Shown here piece by piece: positions 32,432-41,469 of a stretch of 64,000 nucleotides of DNA. A program made the translations under genes and the position numbers. Source of the DNA: an uncultured Faecalibacterium sp. (lineage in GTDB: Bacteria; Bacillota; Clostridia; Oscillospirales; Ruminococcaceae); the NCBI GenBank assembly GCA_934524985.1, contig CAKSYT010000010.1:1-64000 (forward strand). The letters run 5' to 3'. Positions within the stretch are counted from its first letter, which is position 1. Each line of letters opens with the position of its first letter. Below the pieces are notes generated by a model. It did not search any database. It was not told the DNA's origin and worked only from the letters and a program-made list of their open reading frames with translations.

Positions 32432-34207
32432 TCAGGTCTGCACGCCCTCGAACTGGCTGTTGTAGAGCTTGGCGTAGAAGCCGCCCTGTGCCAGCAGTTG
32501 GTCGTGGTTGCCCTGTTCCACGATGTGGCCGTCCTTCATCACAAGGATAATGTCTGCTTCCCGGATGGTGGAAAGGCGGTGCGCCACGATAAAGCTGGTG
32601 CGTCCCTGCATCATGCGGGCAAAAGCCTTCTGGATGCGCACCTCGGTGCGGGTATCAATGGAAGAGGTGGCCTCGTCCAGAATCAGCATGGGCGGCAGGC
32701 AGAGCATCACGCGGGCGATGCAGAGCAGCTGCTTTTGTCCCTGACTGATGTTGCCGCCGTCCTCTGCAATGACGGTGTCGTAGCCCTCGGGCAGGCGGCG
32801 GATAAAGCTGTGGGCGTGGGCAGCCTTGGCGGCGGCAATCACCTCGTCCATGGTGGCGTCCGGCTTGCCGTAGGCAATGTTTTCCCGCACCGTACCGGCA
32901 CGCAGCCATGTGTCCTGCAGCACCATGCCGTAGCTGCCGCGCAGGGAGGCGCGGGTCACATCCCGGATATCGGTGCCGGACACCTTGATGCTGCCGCTGT
33001 TTACATCATAGAACCGCATCAGCAGGTTGATAAGGGTGGTCTTGCCGCAGCCGGTAGGGCCTACGATGGCGATGCGCTGGCCGGGCTGTACGTCCAGCGA
33101 GAGTCCCTCGATGAGCGGACGGTCGGGCAGGTAGCGGAAGGACACATCCTGCAGCTGCACATGACCGTCCGGCTGCAACGCGGCGGCATTTTCGGCCTCC
33201 GGCACCTGATCTTCGGCGTCCAGCAGTTCAAACACCCGGGCGGCGCAGGCCAGTGCGTTTTGCAGCTCGGTGACCACGCCGGAGATCTCGTTGAAGGGCT
33301 TGGTATACTGGTTGGCGTAGCTTAAAAAGACGCTCAGCTGGCCGATGGTGATGCCGCCGCGCACAGCGTACAGCGCACCCACAAGGCCCACGCCCGCGTA
33401 CACGATGTTATTCACAAAGCGGGTGGCGGGGTTGGTCAGACTGGAGAAGAAGATGGCCTTCAGGCTCACGTCCTGTAATTGTCCGTTCACTTCGTCAAAG
33501 GCGGCAAGGCTCTCGGCTTCATGCCCAAAGGCCTGCACCACCTTCTGGCCTTCGATCATCTCGTTGACCAGTGCGGTCTGCTTGCCGCGCACGGTGCTCT
33601 GGCTCTGGAAGTAGCCGTAGCTGCGCTTTGCCAGAAAGCCCGCCACCACAAGGCTCAGCGGAGTGATGCACACCACCACCAGCGTGATGGGCACGTTCTC
33701 CCGCAGCATGAACAGCAATGTGCCAAAAATGGTCAGGATGCCGGAGAACAGCTGGGTAAAGCCCATCAGCAGGCCGTCCGCAAAGGTGTCCACATCTGCC
33801 ACCATGCGGCTGACGATATCGCCGGAGGGGTGGCTGTCCAGATAGGACAGCGGCAGGGTCTGAATTTTACGCAGCGCCTCGTTGCGCAGGTCGCGGCTGA
33901 CCGAGAAGGTGATGCGGTTGTTGCACACGCTCAAAAGCCACTGTGCAAGGGCGGCTACGGCTGCCACCACCAGAATGCTCACTGCAATGCGCAGCACCCC
34001 GGCAAGGTCTACATTGCCCTTGCCCAGCATCTTATCAATGGCATCACCGCACAGGATGGGGATATACAGCTGGGCGGCTACGCTGACCGCCGCCACCAGC
34101 AGGCTGCACACCACAAAGGCGCTGTACGGACGAATCTTGTGCAGCACCCGGTTCAGGGTGGCTTTGCGCTGCTGCGGGGTCAGCTTGTTTTTTGCTTTTG
34201 CACTCAT
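32432..34207 (-). CDS. ABC exporter half-transporter B (permease-ATPase fusion)
   Basis: This 591-residue protein has a six-helix export domain (about 1-320) and an ATPase (about 350-591) with GPTGCGKTT, a changed signature ISQGQKQ instead of LSGGQ, and a normal Walker B ILDEATSSID. It should pair with the upstream-encoded partner as a heterodimer of the LmrCD/BmrCD/TM287-288 kind, which exports drugs or lipids. ATGA overlap with the upstream gene shows tight coupling. Confidence 0.9.
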   Translation of the reverse strand: MSAKAKNKLTPQQRKATLNRVLHKIRPYSAFVVCSLLVAAVSVAAQLYIPILCGDAIDKMLGKGNVDLAGVLRIAVSILVVAAVAALAQWLLSVCNNRITFSVSRDLRNEALRKIQTLPLSYLDSHPSGDIVSRMVADVDTFADGLLMGFTQLFSGILTIFGTLLFMLRENVPITLVVVCITPLSLVVAGFLAKRSYGYFQSQSTVRGKQTALVNEMIEGQKVVQAFGHEAESLAAFDEVNGQLQDVSLKAIFFSSLTNPATRFVNNIVYAGVGLVGALYAVRGGITIGQLSVFLSYANQYTKPFNEISGVVTELQNALACAARVFELLDAEDQVPEAENAAALQPDGHVQLQDVSFRYLPDRPLIEGLSLDVQPGQRIAIVGPTGCGKTTLINLLMRFYDVNSGSIKVSGTDIRDVTRASLRGSYGMVLQDTWLRAGTVRENIAYGKPDATMDEVIAAAKAAHAHSFIRRLPEGYDTVIAEDGGNISQGQKQLLCIARVMLCLPPMLILDEATSSIDTRTEVRIQKAFARMMQGRTSFIVAHRLSTIREADIILVMKDGHIVEQGNHDQLLAQGGFYAKLYNSQFEGVQT

Positions 34208-35943
34208 GCTTCTGCCTCCCCTTTCTTGAACTGGCTCTCGTAGATCTCCTCGTACACCGGGCAGCTGCTGCGCAGGGCGCTGTGGGTGCCGATGCCCACC
34301 AGATGGCCGTCATCCAATACCAGGATCTGGTCGGCGTGCTGCAAGCTGGCGGCACGCTGGCTGACGATGAACACGGTCAGTGCCCCGGGCAGCGCCGCCA
34401 GCGCCTTGCGCAGGGCGGCGTCGGTGGCGTAGTCCAGCGCGCTGGCGCTGTCGTCTAAGATCAAAATATCCGGCTTGCCCACCAGCGCGCGGGCGATGGT
34501 GAGCCGCTGCTTCTGTCCGCCGGAAAGGTTGCGGCCGCCCTGCTCCACCGGCTCGTCCAGCCCAAGGGGCTTTGCACGCACAAAGTCCGCTGCCTGCGCC
34601 GTTTCCAGCGCCGCCCACAGGTCAGCATCGGTGGCGTTTTTGTTGCCCCACAAAAGGTTGGAGCGGATGGTGCCGCCGAAGAGCTGCGCCTTCTGCATGA
34701 CCACCGCCACCCTGCCGCGCAAAGCGTCCCGGGGGTAGCTGGCCACCGGGCGGCCAAAGATCTCCACGCTGCCTTCTGTGGCATCGTAAAAGCGCGGGAT
34801 GAGGTTCACCAAGCTGGATTTACCGCTGCCGGTGCCGCCGATGACGCCGATGGTCTGCCCCTTTTTGGCGGTAAAGCTGATATCGGTCAGGCTGGGTGCG
34901 CCTGCGCCGGCGTAGGTCAGGCCTACATGGTCAAAGCGCACGGCATCGCCGGTCTTGTCTGCGGGCACTTCGCCCAGCAGTTCGGAGGGGAAGCTCATGC
35001 CGGGTTTGGTATCCAGTACCGCCTGCACGCGGCCCGCGCAGGCCAGCGCCTTGCTGATCTGCACGATGAGGTTCGCCAGCTTTACCAGCTCCACAAGGAT
35101 CTGGTTCATGTAGTTCACCAGCGCGATCACATCGCCGGAGGCCATGCCGCCCACGTTGATCTCAATGCTGCCCACATACAGCAGCGCCACGATGGCAAGG
35201 TTGATGAGCACATAGGTCAGCGGGTTCATCAGCGCCGAAAGATGGCCGACGTGCAGCTGCATCCCGGTCAGCAGGGCGTTGGCGTCCTCAAAGCGGTCGA
35301 TCTCGCTCTGCTCCTTATCAAAAGCGCGCACCACGCGCACGCCGGTCAGGTTCTCGCGGGTCAGACCCAGCACCCGGTCCAGCCGGGTCTGCACCGTCTT
35401 ATACAGCGGGCGGGTGATCACCATCACGCCGAACACCACCACGCTGAGCAGCGGGATGGTGACTACAAAGATCATTGCCGCCCGGGCGTTGACCGTAAAG
35501 GCCATGACCATAGCGCCCAGCACCACAAAGGGACTGCGCAGGAACAGACGCAGGAACAGGTTGAGCCCGCTCTGCACCTGATTGACATCGCTGGTCATGC
35601 GGGTGATCAGGGTGCTGGTGCCCAGCGTATCCATCTCTGAAAAGCTCAGGCTCTGGATATGGGCAAACAGGGCGTGCCGCAGCGCGGTGGAGTAGCCCAC
35701 CGCCGCCTTGGCAGAAAAATACTGCGCGGTCAGGCTGCAGGTAAGGCCGATGAAAGCCAGCAGCAGCAAAAGGCCGCACCGCACCAGAATATAATGCAGG
35801 TCGTGCGCTGCAATGCCCACATTGACGATATCCGCCATGACCAGCGGCACAAACAGGTCAAAGGTGGCTTCCAGCATCTTAAAGAGCGGTGCAAGCACGC
35901 TTTCGCGCTTGTAGCCCTTCAGGTAGCCAAGCATCCGGTTCAA
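34204..35943 (-). CDS. ABC exporter half-transporter A with a degenerate ATP site
   Basis: The 579-residue permease-ATPase fusion has Walker A GGTGSGKSS and a normal LSGGQ, but Walker B ends in ILDDSASALD, with Asp in place of the catalytic Glu. Together with the altered signature of its partner this leaves one strong and one weak ATP site, as in heterodimeric exporters. The start is TTG, placed by GGAGGA seven bases upstream. TATAAT on the minus strand (plus 35978-35983) is a likely -10 box. Confidence 0.9.
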   Translation of the reverse strand: MNRMLGYLKGYKRESVLAPLFKMLEATFDLFVPLVMADIVNVGIAAHDLHYILVRCGLLLLLAFIGLTCSLTAQYFSAKAAVGYSTALRHALFAHIQSLSFSEMDTLGTSTLITRMTSDVNQVQSGLNLFLRLFLRSPFVVLGAMVMAFTVNARAAMIFVVTIPLLSVVVFGVMVITRPLYKTVQTRLDRVLGLTRENLTGVRVVRAFDKEQSEIDRFEDANALLTGMQLHVGHLSALMNPLTYVLINLAIVALLYVGSIEINVGGMASGDVIALVNYMNQILVELVKLANLIVQISKALACAGRVQAVLDTKPGMSFPSELLGEVPADKTGDAVRFDHVGLTYAGAGAPSLTDISFTAKKGQTIGVIGGTGSGKSSLVNLIPRFYDATEGSVEIFGRPVASYPRDALRGRVAVVMQKAQLFGGTIRSNLLWGNKNATDADLWAALETAQAADFVRAKPLGLDEPVEQGGRNLSGGQKQRLTIARALVGKPDILILDDSASALDYATDAALRKALAALPGALTVFIVSQRAASLQHADQILVLDDGHLVGIGTHSALRSSCPVYEEIYESQFKKGEAEA

Positions 35944-36027
35944 AAAAATTCCTCCTTTGGGGGTCAAAATACACCTTATTATAACGCGATGTATGCTGAA
36001 AATCCAGTACCGCAGCTGCGTTTTGCA

Positions 36028-36056
36028 TTGTACAAGCTGCCAAATCCTGTTATACT
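36028..36056 (+). promoter_or_regulatory. Promoter of the SseB/Sel1-like gene
   Basis: TTGTAC (36028-36033) and TATACT (36051-36056), spacing 17. Confidence 0.6.
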
Positions 36057-36079
36057 AGTGCTGATATTGATAGGGAAGT

Positions 36080-37189
36080 ATGGTGAACACAATGGCAAGA
36101 CGAACAGACGGCGGGGTACGCTTCCGCCCGGTGGGCAGCCGACGCAGCCACACCACACCGGTGTACAGCCCGCGCGGCACCGGCTGCCCGGCCATCGAGC
36201 AGGCGGTGCAGGGGCTGTACAAGGGACAGAACGAGGAGAGCTTCTGGTCTCTGATGAGCGCTTTGAATTACGCGCTGGAGCTGGAGACCCATGTGCTGGT
36301 GCCGCTGCAGACGGCGCTTTCGGCGCAGGGGGCGCCCGCCCCGTGGATGGAGCACCCCATCCCGGCGGAAAAGGCCGATGGCCTTGCCTTGTGGACGCTG
36401 CGCAACGATAAGGGGCGCTGCTGGCTGCCGCTGTTCACCTCGGTGGCAGCGGCCGGTGCAGACCGCAGCACCGCAAGCCGCCCCATGGCCGACCGCACCT
36501 TGGAGCAGGCCATGCAGCTGGCGCTGGACACCCCGGGCATCGATGGCGTGGTGCTGGACCCGTGGAGCAATTCGGCCTCGCTGGACGGTGCACTGCTCAA
36601 CGGTCTGCTGCACGCAGGCCACACCCCGGAGGGCCCCGGCGCAGAGGAAGCCGAAGCCGGTAAGGAGGCCGCCCGCGCCGGGCACTGGGCGGCAGCGGCA
36701 GAGTGCTACCAGAAAGCTGCCGAGCAGGGCAATTCCGCCGGGCTATCGCTGCTGGGCGAGTGCCTGTATCAGGGACGCGGGGCGTCCAAGAGCGCCGCGC
36801 AGGCGCGCAAGCTGTGGAAAGCCGCTGCCGAAAGCGGCGAGCCCATCGCCCTTTTGAACCTTGGTGATGACTGCGCCGCCCGGGGCGACAACGGCAAGGC
36901 GCTGTTGTGGTACCGCCGGGCACGGCAGAGCGCGGCGGCGGTGCCGGATATCGAGTATACGCCCCGGGTCTGTCTGCGGCTGGCGCAGTACGAGACCCGC
37001 TACACCTCCCGCAAAAAGGCGCTGGCGCAGGCGGCAGAGGCAAAACAGGCCTTTACCATTTTACAGCGGGAGCACGAGCCGGACGCCGACCACTGGTTAC
37101 AGGAAGCGGAACAGCTGCTCTACGAGCTGACCCACGAGCCGCCCGCGGCTCCGGCGGCATATAACATAGAATCTTTACAATTGGACTAA
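36080..37189 (+). CDS. SseB-like N-terminal domain with Sel1/TPR repeats
   Basis: The 369-residue protein seems to have an SseB-type domain (about residues 35-170: VLVPLQTAL..., [28 protein letters not shown]) followed by Sel1/TPR-like helical repeats (about 195-340: [43 protein letters not shown]). It is probably a cytosolic protein-interaction protein. In-frame ATG at 36080, GTG at 36083 and ATG at 36092 are all possible starts; the AGGGAAG site fits the GTG best. It is followed by a solitary dnaK. Confidence 0.65.
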   Translation: MVNTMARRTDGGVRFRPVGSRRSHTTPVYSPRGTGCPAIEQAVQGLYKGQNEESFWSLMSALNYALELETHVLVPLQTALSAQGAPAPWMEHPIPAEKADGLALWTLRNDKGRCWLPLFTSVAAAGADRSTASRPMADRTLEQAMQLALDTPGIDGVVLDPWSNSASLDGALLNGLLHAGHTPEGPGAEEAEAGKEAARAGHWAAAAECYQKAAEQGNSAGLSLLGECLYQGRGASKSAAQARKLWKAAAESGEPIALLNLGDDCAARGDNGKALLWYRRARQSAAAVPDIEYTPRVCLRLAQYETRYTSRKKALAQAAEAKQAFTILQREHEPDADHWLQEAEQLLYELTHEPPAAPAAYNIESLQLD

Positions 37190-37271
37190 AAAATGGTCAC
37201 AGCCGTCCGGTAAGATAGACTGGAGAAAAATCAGCCCGCAGACACGGCGGACAAGAAACAGAGGAAACAGT

Positions 37272-39089
37272 ATGAGCAAAGTGATCGGCATTGATCTGGG
37301 TACGACCAATTCCTGTGTGGCAGTGGTGGAGGGCGGCAAGCCCGTGGTCATCACCAATGCAGAGGGCGAGCGCACCACCCCCAGCGTGGTGGCCTTTACC
37401 AAGGACGGCGAGCGTCTGGTGGGCGGTGCTGCCAAGCGCCAGATCGCCACGAATTCCGGGCGCACGATCTCCAGCATCAAGCGGTACATGGGCTCGGACT
37501 ACCGGGCGCACATTGACGGCAAAGACCTTGCCCCGCAGGAGATCAGCGCCATGATCCTTGCCAAGATCCGCCGGGACGCCGAGAGCTATCTGGGCGAACC
37601 GGTGACCGAGGCCGTTATCACCGTGCCCGCCTATTTTGACGACAGCCAGCGCAAGGCCACGCAGGATGCAGGCCGCATTGCGGGGCTGAACGTGCTGCGC
37701 ATCATCAACGAGCCCACCGCCGCCGCTGTGGCCTACGGCTTGGACAACGAGGCCGCCCAGAAGATCCTGGTCTACGACCTTGGCGGCGGCACCTTTGACG
37801 TGTCTATCATTGAGATCGAGGACGGCACTTTTACGGTGCTGGCTACCGGCGGCGACACCCATCTGGGCGGCGACGACTTTGACCAGCGCATCGTGGAGTA
37901 CGCGGTGGCAGAGTTCAAAAAGTCTGACCGCATCGACCTGACCCGCGACCCCGCCGCCATGGGACGGCTGAAGGAGGAGGCGGAAAAGGCCAAGAAGGAG
38001 CTTTCCAGTGCGCCCTCCGCCCAGCTGAACCTGCCCTTTATCACGGTGGGCAAGGACGGGCCCCATCATCTGGATATCGCCCTGTCCCGCCCGCAGTTCG
38101 AGATGATGACCGGCGATCTGCTGTCCCGCACCGTGACCCCGGTGCAGAACGCCCTGCGGGATGCCGGCATCTCTGCCAGCCAGCTGGGCAAGGTGCTGCT
38201 GGTGGGCGGCAGCACCCGGATGCCCGCCGTGGAGCGGCAGGTGCGGGAGCTGCTGGGCAAGGAGCCCAGCCACAGCCTGAACCCGGACGAGTGCGTTGCC
38301 ATGGGTGCAGCGGTGCAGGGTGCACTGCTGCAGGGCGGCGGCAAGCTGGCCGGGGCCACCGGCGCGGCAGCGCAGGGGCTGGTGCTGATGGACGTGACCC
38401 CGCTGACTCTGTCCATCGAGACGCTGGGCGGGGTCGCCACCCCGCTGATCACCCGCAACAGCATGATCCCCACCCGCAAGAGCCAGATCTTTACCACCGC
38501 CCGCCCCATGCAGACCAGCGTGGAGATCAACGTTTTGCAGGGCGAGCGCCACTTTGCGCGGGACAATAAGTCCTTGGGCAAGTTCAAGCTGAACGGCATC
38601 CGGGCAAGCTTTTCGTCCAAGCCCCAGATCGAAGTCACCTTTGATATCGATGTGAACGGCGTGGTAAAGGTATCGGCCAAGGACCTTGCCACCGGGCGGG
38701 AGCAGAACATCACCATTACCGGCAGCACCAACCTTTCCGAAAACGAGATCCAGCGCGCCATGGCAGACGCCGCCGCCTACGAGGCCGAGGACAGCCGCCG
38801 CAAAGAGCGTCTGGATCTGCACAATCAGGCCGAGGTGCTGGCTTATAAGGTGGACGAGGCACTTTCCAAGTGCAAAAAAGAGCTGGACAAGGACGAAAAG
38901 GCCCGCGTGAAGGCCGACCTTGCCAACTTGCGCCGCTGCCTGCGCAAGGATAAGCCCGAAAAGATGAACGAGACCGAGGAAGCCGCCCTGCGGCAGGCCA
39001 AGAGCCAGCTGGAAGCCTCGGCCAACCATCTGATGCTGCTGTACTCTGCCGAGCAGACCCCCGGCGATGGGACGGACAGCACGCTGTAA
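37272..39089 (+). CDS. dnaK: DnaK (Hsp70) chaperone, probably a second or divergent copy
   Basis: The 605-residue protein has the full Hsp70 ATPase ([34 protein letters not shown]), the linker [14 protein letters not shown] and substrate-binding domain. Relative to the canonical DnaK it is slightly short, and the C-terminus ends DGTDSTL rather than in the usual acidic tail. No hrcA, grpE or dnaJ is adjacent and no CIRCE element is visible upstream, so it may be a paralogue rather than the main heat-shock copy. Confidence 0.9.
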   Translation: MSKVIGIDLGTTNSCVAVVEGGKPVVITNAEGERTTPSVVAFTKDGERLVGGAAKRQIATNSGRTISSIKRYMGSDYRAHIDGKDLAPQEISAMILAKIRRDAESYLGEPVTEAVITVPAYFDDSQRKATQDAGRIAGLNVLRIINEPTAAAVAYGLDNEAAQKILVYDLGGGTFDVSIIEIEDGTFTVLATGGDTHLGGDDFDQRIVEYAVAEFKKSDRIDLTRDPAAMGRLKEEAEKAKKELSSAPSAQLNLPFITVGKDGPHHLDIALSRPQFEMMTGDLLSRTVTPVQNALRDAGISASQLGKVLLVGGSTRMPAVERQVRELLGKEPSHSLNPDECVAMGAAVQGALLQGGGKLAGATGAAAQGLVLMDVTPLTLSIETLGGVATPLITRNSMIPTRKSQIFTTARPMQTSVEINVLQGERHFARDNKSLGKFKLNGIRASFSSKPQIEVTFDIDVNGVVKVSAKDLATGREQNITITGSTNLSENEIQRAMADAAAYEAEDSRRKERLDLHNQAEVLAYKVDEALSKCKKELDKDEKARVKADLANLRRCLRKDKPEKMNETEEAALRQAKSQLEASANHLMLLYSAEQTPGDGTDSTL

Positions 39090-39167
39090 TATTTATAAAA
39101 TAAGGTTTGTGGGCTGCTGCACCCGCCCGGCGCAGCAACCCTTTTTGCAAAACAGAAAGGAACTGTT

Positions 39168-39395
39168 ATGAAGGAACTGCAATATCCGGTGCGCCCCGGG
39201 CGCTACCGCCACTTTAAAGGCAACGAATATCAGGTGCTGGGCGTGGCACGCCACAGCGAGACCGAAGAGGAAATGGTGGTGTACCGCGCCCTGTACGGCG
39301 AGGGCGGGCTGTGGGTGCGCCCCGCCGCCATGTGGCTGGAAACGGTGACCCGGGACGGCGTTACCCAGCCCCGCTTTACCTATATCGGGGAGTGA
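39168..39395 (+). CDS. DUF1653 family protein
   Basis: The 75-residue protein fits the small DUF1653 family: GRYRHFKGNEYQVLGVARHSETEEEMVVYRALYGEGGLWVRPAAMW. Function is not established; it is a small soluble beta-rich domain. AAAGGAA lies upstream. It follows dnaK by 78 bases and may be in the same transcript. Confidence 0.85.
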   Translation: MKELQYPVRPGRYRHFKGNEYQVLGVARHSETEEEMVVYRALYGEGGLWVRPAAMWLETVTRDGVTQPRFTYIGE

Positions 39396-39483
39396 TGTGT
39401 CCGGCTTGAATCCCGTTATTGACCCTAGGATTATTTTGCGGTAAAATGTGGGTATGATGCCAAACAACAAAGGAGGTTTTCGT

Positions 39484-40533
39484 ATGAAGGCCAAACGATG
39501 GATCTCGCTTCTGCTTGCAGTCAGCATGATGCTGGGTGTGCTGGCAATGCCCGCCTCGGCGGCAGCGCAGCAGCCGGAAAGCACCGCTGCTGTCAGCGAG
39601 GAGCTGCCCGATGCCGCAGAGCTGACCGCGGTAGAGGATGAAAATGATATCGTCAGCATCCGCATCCGGGCGACCGGCAACCTTGTCTACGGTTCCGATT
39701 ATAAGCTGGAGGTGGAGACCCGGCCCGAGAACACCCAGTATATCGCTGTGGTGCTGGGCACCAGCGGCGAAGCCTACGGCTATGTGACCCTGATGATCTC
39801 GGAGAAGCTGCGCACTTTGCTCAAGCTGATCCCCCTGCCCAAAAAGATGTCCCAGACCCCGGATCAGGCTGAGGAGTTTAATGTGTACAGCTACCTCAAG
39901 CAGCTGATCGACGGCAACGATGTCAGCGTGCTGCTGCGGGTGGCGGACGAGGTGGTGTCGGTGATGGACACCGTCAGCTTCTTTGTCCCGGCCAGCTACC
40001 TGACCACCGTGAAGAACGTTTCCAACGGCATGAAGCTGGCGCTGAGCCTGATCCGCAAGTATCTGCCCGAGGGCGCGCTGAGCCGCATCTATCTGGACGA
40101 GCAGCCCAAGGACAGCGGCAAGTACTTTGCCGGTGCCATCGCGCTGGAAAGCAGTGACATCAACGCCGCCGGGTTTGCTATGTTCAAGATCAAGCCTAAG
40201 ACGGAAAACGTCAGCCTGAGCTGGGCAGCGGATGCCCCGGCCAGCATGACCGTCTCCCAGCTGCAAAACGCCGATCTGACCGCCAAGGTCATTTCGGACG
40301 GACAGGTGGCTGAAAACGGCAAGGTGAGCTACACCTACAAGAAAAAGACCTTCCTGTGGTTCAGCAGCAAAATGAGCGGCGTACCCACCGAGCCCGGCAC
40401 CTACACCCAGACCGCAAAGGCAGGGGGCAACTACTCCTGCGGCAGCATCAGCCGCACCATTACGGTGACCGCTGACCCCCAGCCCGCCGCAGAGCAGCCA
40501 GCCGAACAAGCGGCAGAGCAGCCCGCAGCATAA
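39484..40533 (+). CDS. Secreted protein of unknown function
   Basis: The 349-residue protein has a clear Sec signal peptide (basic start, hydrophobic core, PASAAA cleavage region near residue 24). The mature part is mixed and acidic, with no recognised enzyme motif. Near residues 270-335 there is a beta-rich Ig-like section (NGKVSYTYKKKTFLWFSSK... EPGTYTQTAKAGGNYS) as in bacterial surface proteins, then a tail of repeated Glu-Gln-Pro-Ala. No LPxTG or membrane anchor is visible, so it is probably released or loosely bound. AAAGGAGG is seven bases before the ATG. Confidence 0.75.
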   Translation: MKAKRWISLLLAVSMMLGVLAMPASAAAQQPESTAAVSEELPDAAELTAVEDENDIVSIRIRATGNLVYGSDYKLEVETRPENTQYIAVVLGTSGEAYGYVTLMISEKLRTLLKLIPLPKKMSQTPDQAEEFNVYSYLKQLIDGNDVSVLLRVADEVVSVMDTVSFFVPASYLTTVKNVSNGMKLALSLIRKYLPEGALSRIYLDEQPKDSGKYFAGAIALESSDINAAGFAMFKIKPKTENVSLSWAADAPASMTVSQLQNADLTAKVISDGQVAENGKVSYTYKKKTFLWFSSKMSGVPTEPGTYTQTAKAGGNYSCGSISRTITVTADPQPAAEQPAEQAAEQPAA

Positions 40534-40561
40534 ATCAGCGGAAAACTATTTTTGAATAGGA

Positions 40562-40600
40562 CGATCCCGGAAAGTCTGCGGACTTTCCGGGATCGTTTTT
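40562..40600 (+). terminator. Terminator of the secreted-protein gene, resembling a family A hairpin
   Basis: A perfect 15-bp stem (40562-40576 with 40581-40595, loop TGCG) is followed by TTTTT. Its core AAGTC-TGCG-GACTT is the reverse complement of the hairpin core of copy A1, so it may be a remnant of a family A repeat. Confidence 0.85.
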
Positions 40601-40649
40601 CGTGGGAGAGACTGCTTTTTATTTTCTATAAAATGGGGCTGCTTTACTC

Positions 40650-40678
40650 TTGCAAATCGCCGCGCAATACGCTATTAT
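40650..40678 (+). promoter_or_regulatory. Promoter of mscL
   Basis: TTGCAA (40650-40655) and TATTAT (40673-40678), spacing 17. Confidence 0.6.
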
Positions 40679-40733
40679 AAAAATAAAATAACCCCTTGCG
40701 GTAAAAAAAGGGGATAAGAAGGAGCAGTTATCT

Positions 40734-41183
40734 ATGGAAGAGAAAAAAAGCGGCATCAAAAAGTTCTTTGAAGAGTTCAAGGCGTTTGCCATGCGCGGCA
40801 ACGTGCTGGACATGGCAGTTGGCGTTGTCATCGGCGGTGCCTTCACCGCCATCGTCACCGCGCTGGTGGAGGACATCATCAACCCGCTGATCGGCCTGTT
40901 CTTCAAGGCGGATTTTTCCGATGTGGTCATTGGTCTGGGCGGTTCCAGCATCAAGATCGGCGAGTTCGTCAACTCCATCATCAACTTCCTCATCGTTGCC
41001 TTTGTGCTGTTCGTTGTGATCAAGTTTGTCAACTCCCTGCACAAAAAGCCCGAGGAGCCCGCAGAGCCGGAGGAACCCACCACCAAGGTGTGCCCCTACT
41101 GCCAGAGCGAAATCTCCATCAAGGCTGTGCGCTGCCCCCACTGCACCTCCAAGCTGGAGGGCTTTCCCGAAATGAAGGCCTGA
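40734..41183 (+). CDS. mscL: Large-conductance mechanosensitive channel with a C-terminal zinc ribbon
   Basis: The 149-residue protein has the MscL pore helix (FAMRGNVLDMAVGVVIGGAFTAIVTALVEDIINPLIG) and second membrane helix, which open under membrane tension during osmotic downshock. A Pro/Glu linker (about 105-118) is followed by two CxxC pairs, CPYC and CPHC, making a zinc ribbon at about residues 120-140. Typical MscL ends in a helical bundle, so the ribbon is an added part that might bind metal or a partner in the cytosol. Confidence 0.92.
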   Translation: MEEKKSGIKKFFEEFKAFAMRGNVLDMAVGVVIGGAFTAIVTALVEDIINPLIGLFFKADFSDVVIGLGGSSIKIGEFVNSIINFLIVAFVLFVVIKFVNSLHKKPEEPAEPEEPTTKVCPYCQSEISIKAVRCPHCTSKLEGFPEMKA

Positions 41184-41194
41184 AGCATTCAGCA

Positions 41195-41222
41195 TTGACA
41201 ATTGGCGCAGATGCGCTATAAT
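41195..41222 (+). promoter_or_regulatory. Strong promoter of a candidate small RNA
   Basis: TTGACA (41195-41200) and TATAAT (41217-41222), spacing 16, with no coding sequence downstream. Confidence 0.75.
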
Positions 41223-41228
41223 AGAAGT

Positions 41229-41350
41229 AGAAAAGGCGCTGGTCGGCAAACGGCTACCCGTTACCGGCAATCGCTTGTTCCCTTTGAGAAAGAAAGCAAG
41301 TGACCGTTAGCTTGGGGAAGCGTGTGGCGGTTACTTGCTTTTCTTGTTGT
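41229..41350 (+). ncRNA. Candidate small RNA between mscL and the alkaline phosphatase gene
   Basis: Downstream of a consensus promoter lies about 120 nt with no reading frame that has a ribosome site. It can form hairpin 1 (AACGG-CTAC-CCGTT extended by CGG/CCG and GCG/CGC around a symmetric 5x5 internal loop, 41236-41274) and hairpin 2 (AAGCAAGT and ACCG pairing with CGGT and ACTTGCTT, 41294-41341), the latter ending in TTTTCTTG like a terminator. The RNA class is not recognised. It would converge on the alkaline phosphatase transcript. Confidence 0.55.
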
Positions 41351-41359
41351 CATTACAAC

Positions 41360-41410
41360 AAAACCCTCCCTGCCGGGCGCAGTTTTTGCGCTTTCGGCAG
41401 GGAGGGTTTT
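41360..41410 (-). terminator. Terminator of the alkaline phosphatase gene
   Basis: AAAACCCTCCCTGCCG pairs with CGGCAGGGAGGGTTTT around a small inner stem (GCGCA/TGCGC). Confidence 0.82.
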
Positions 41411-41469
41411 GCACATTTTGCGGTTTGGCTGTGGAAAAGTGGAGTGGGAAGTTGGAAAATCAGGAACGC

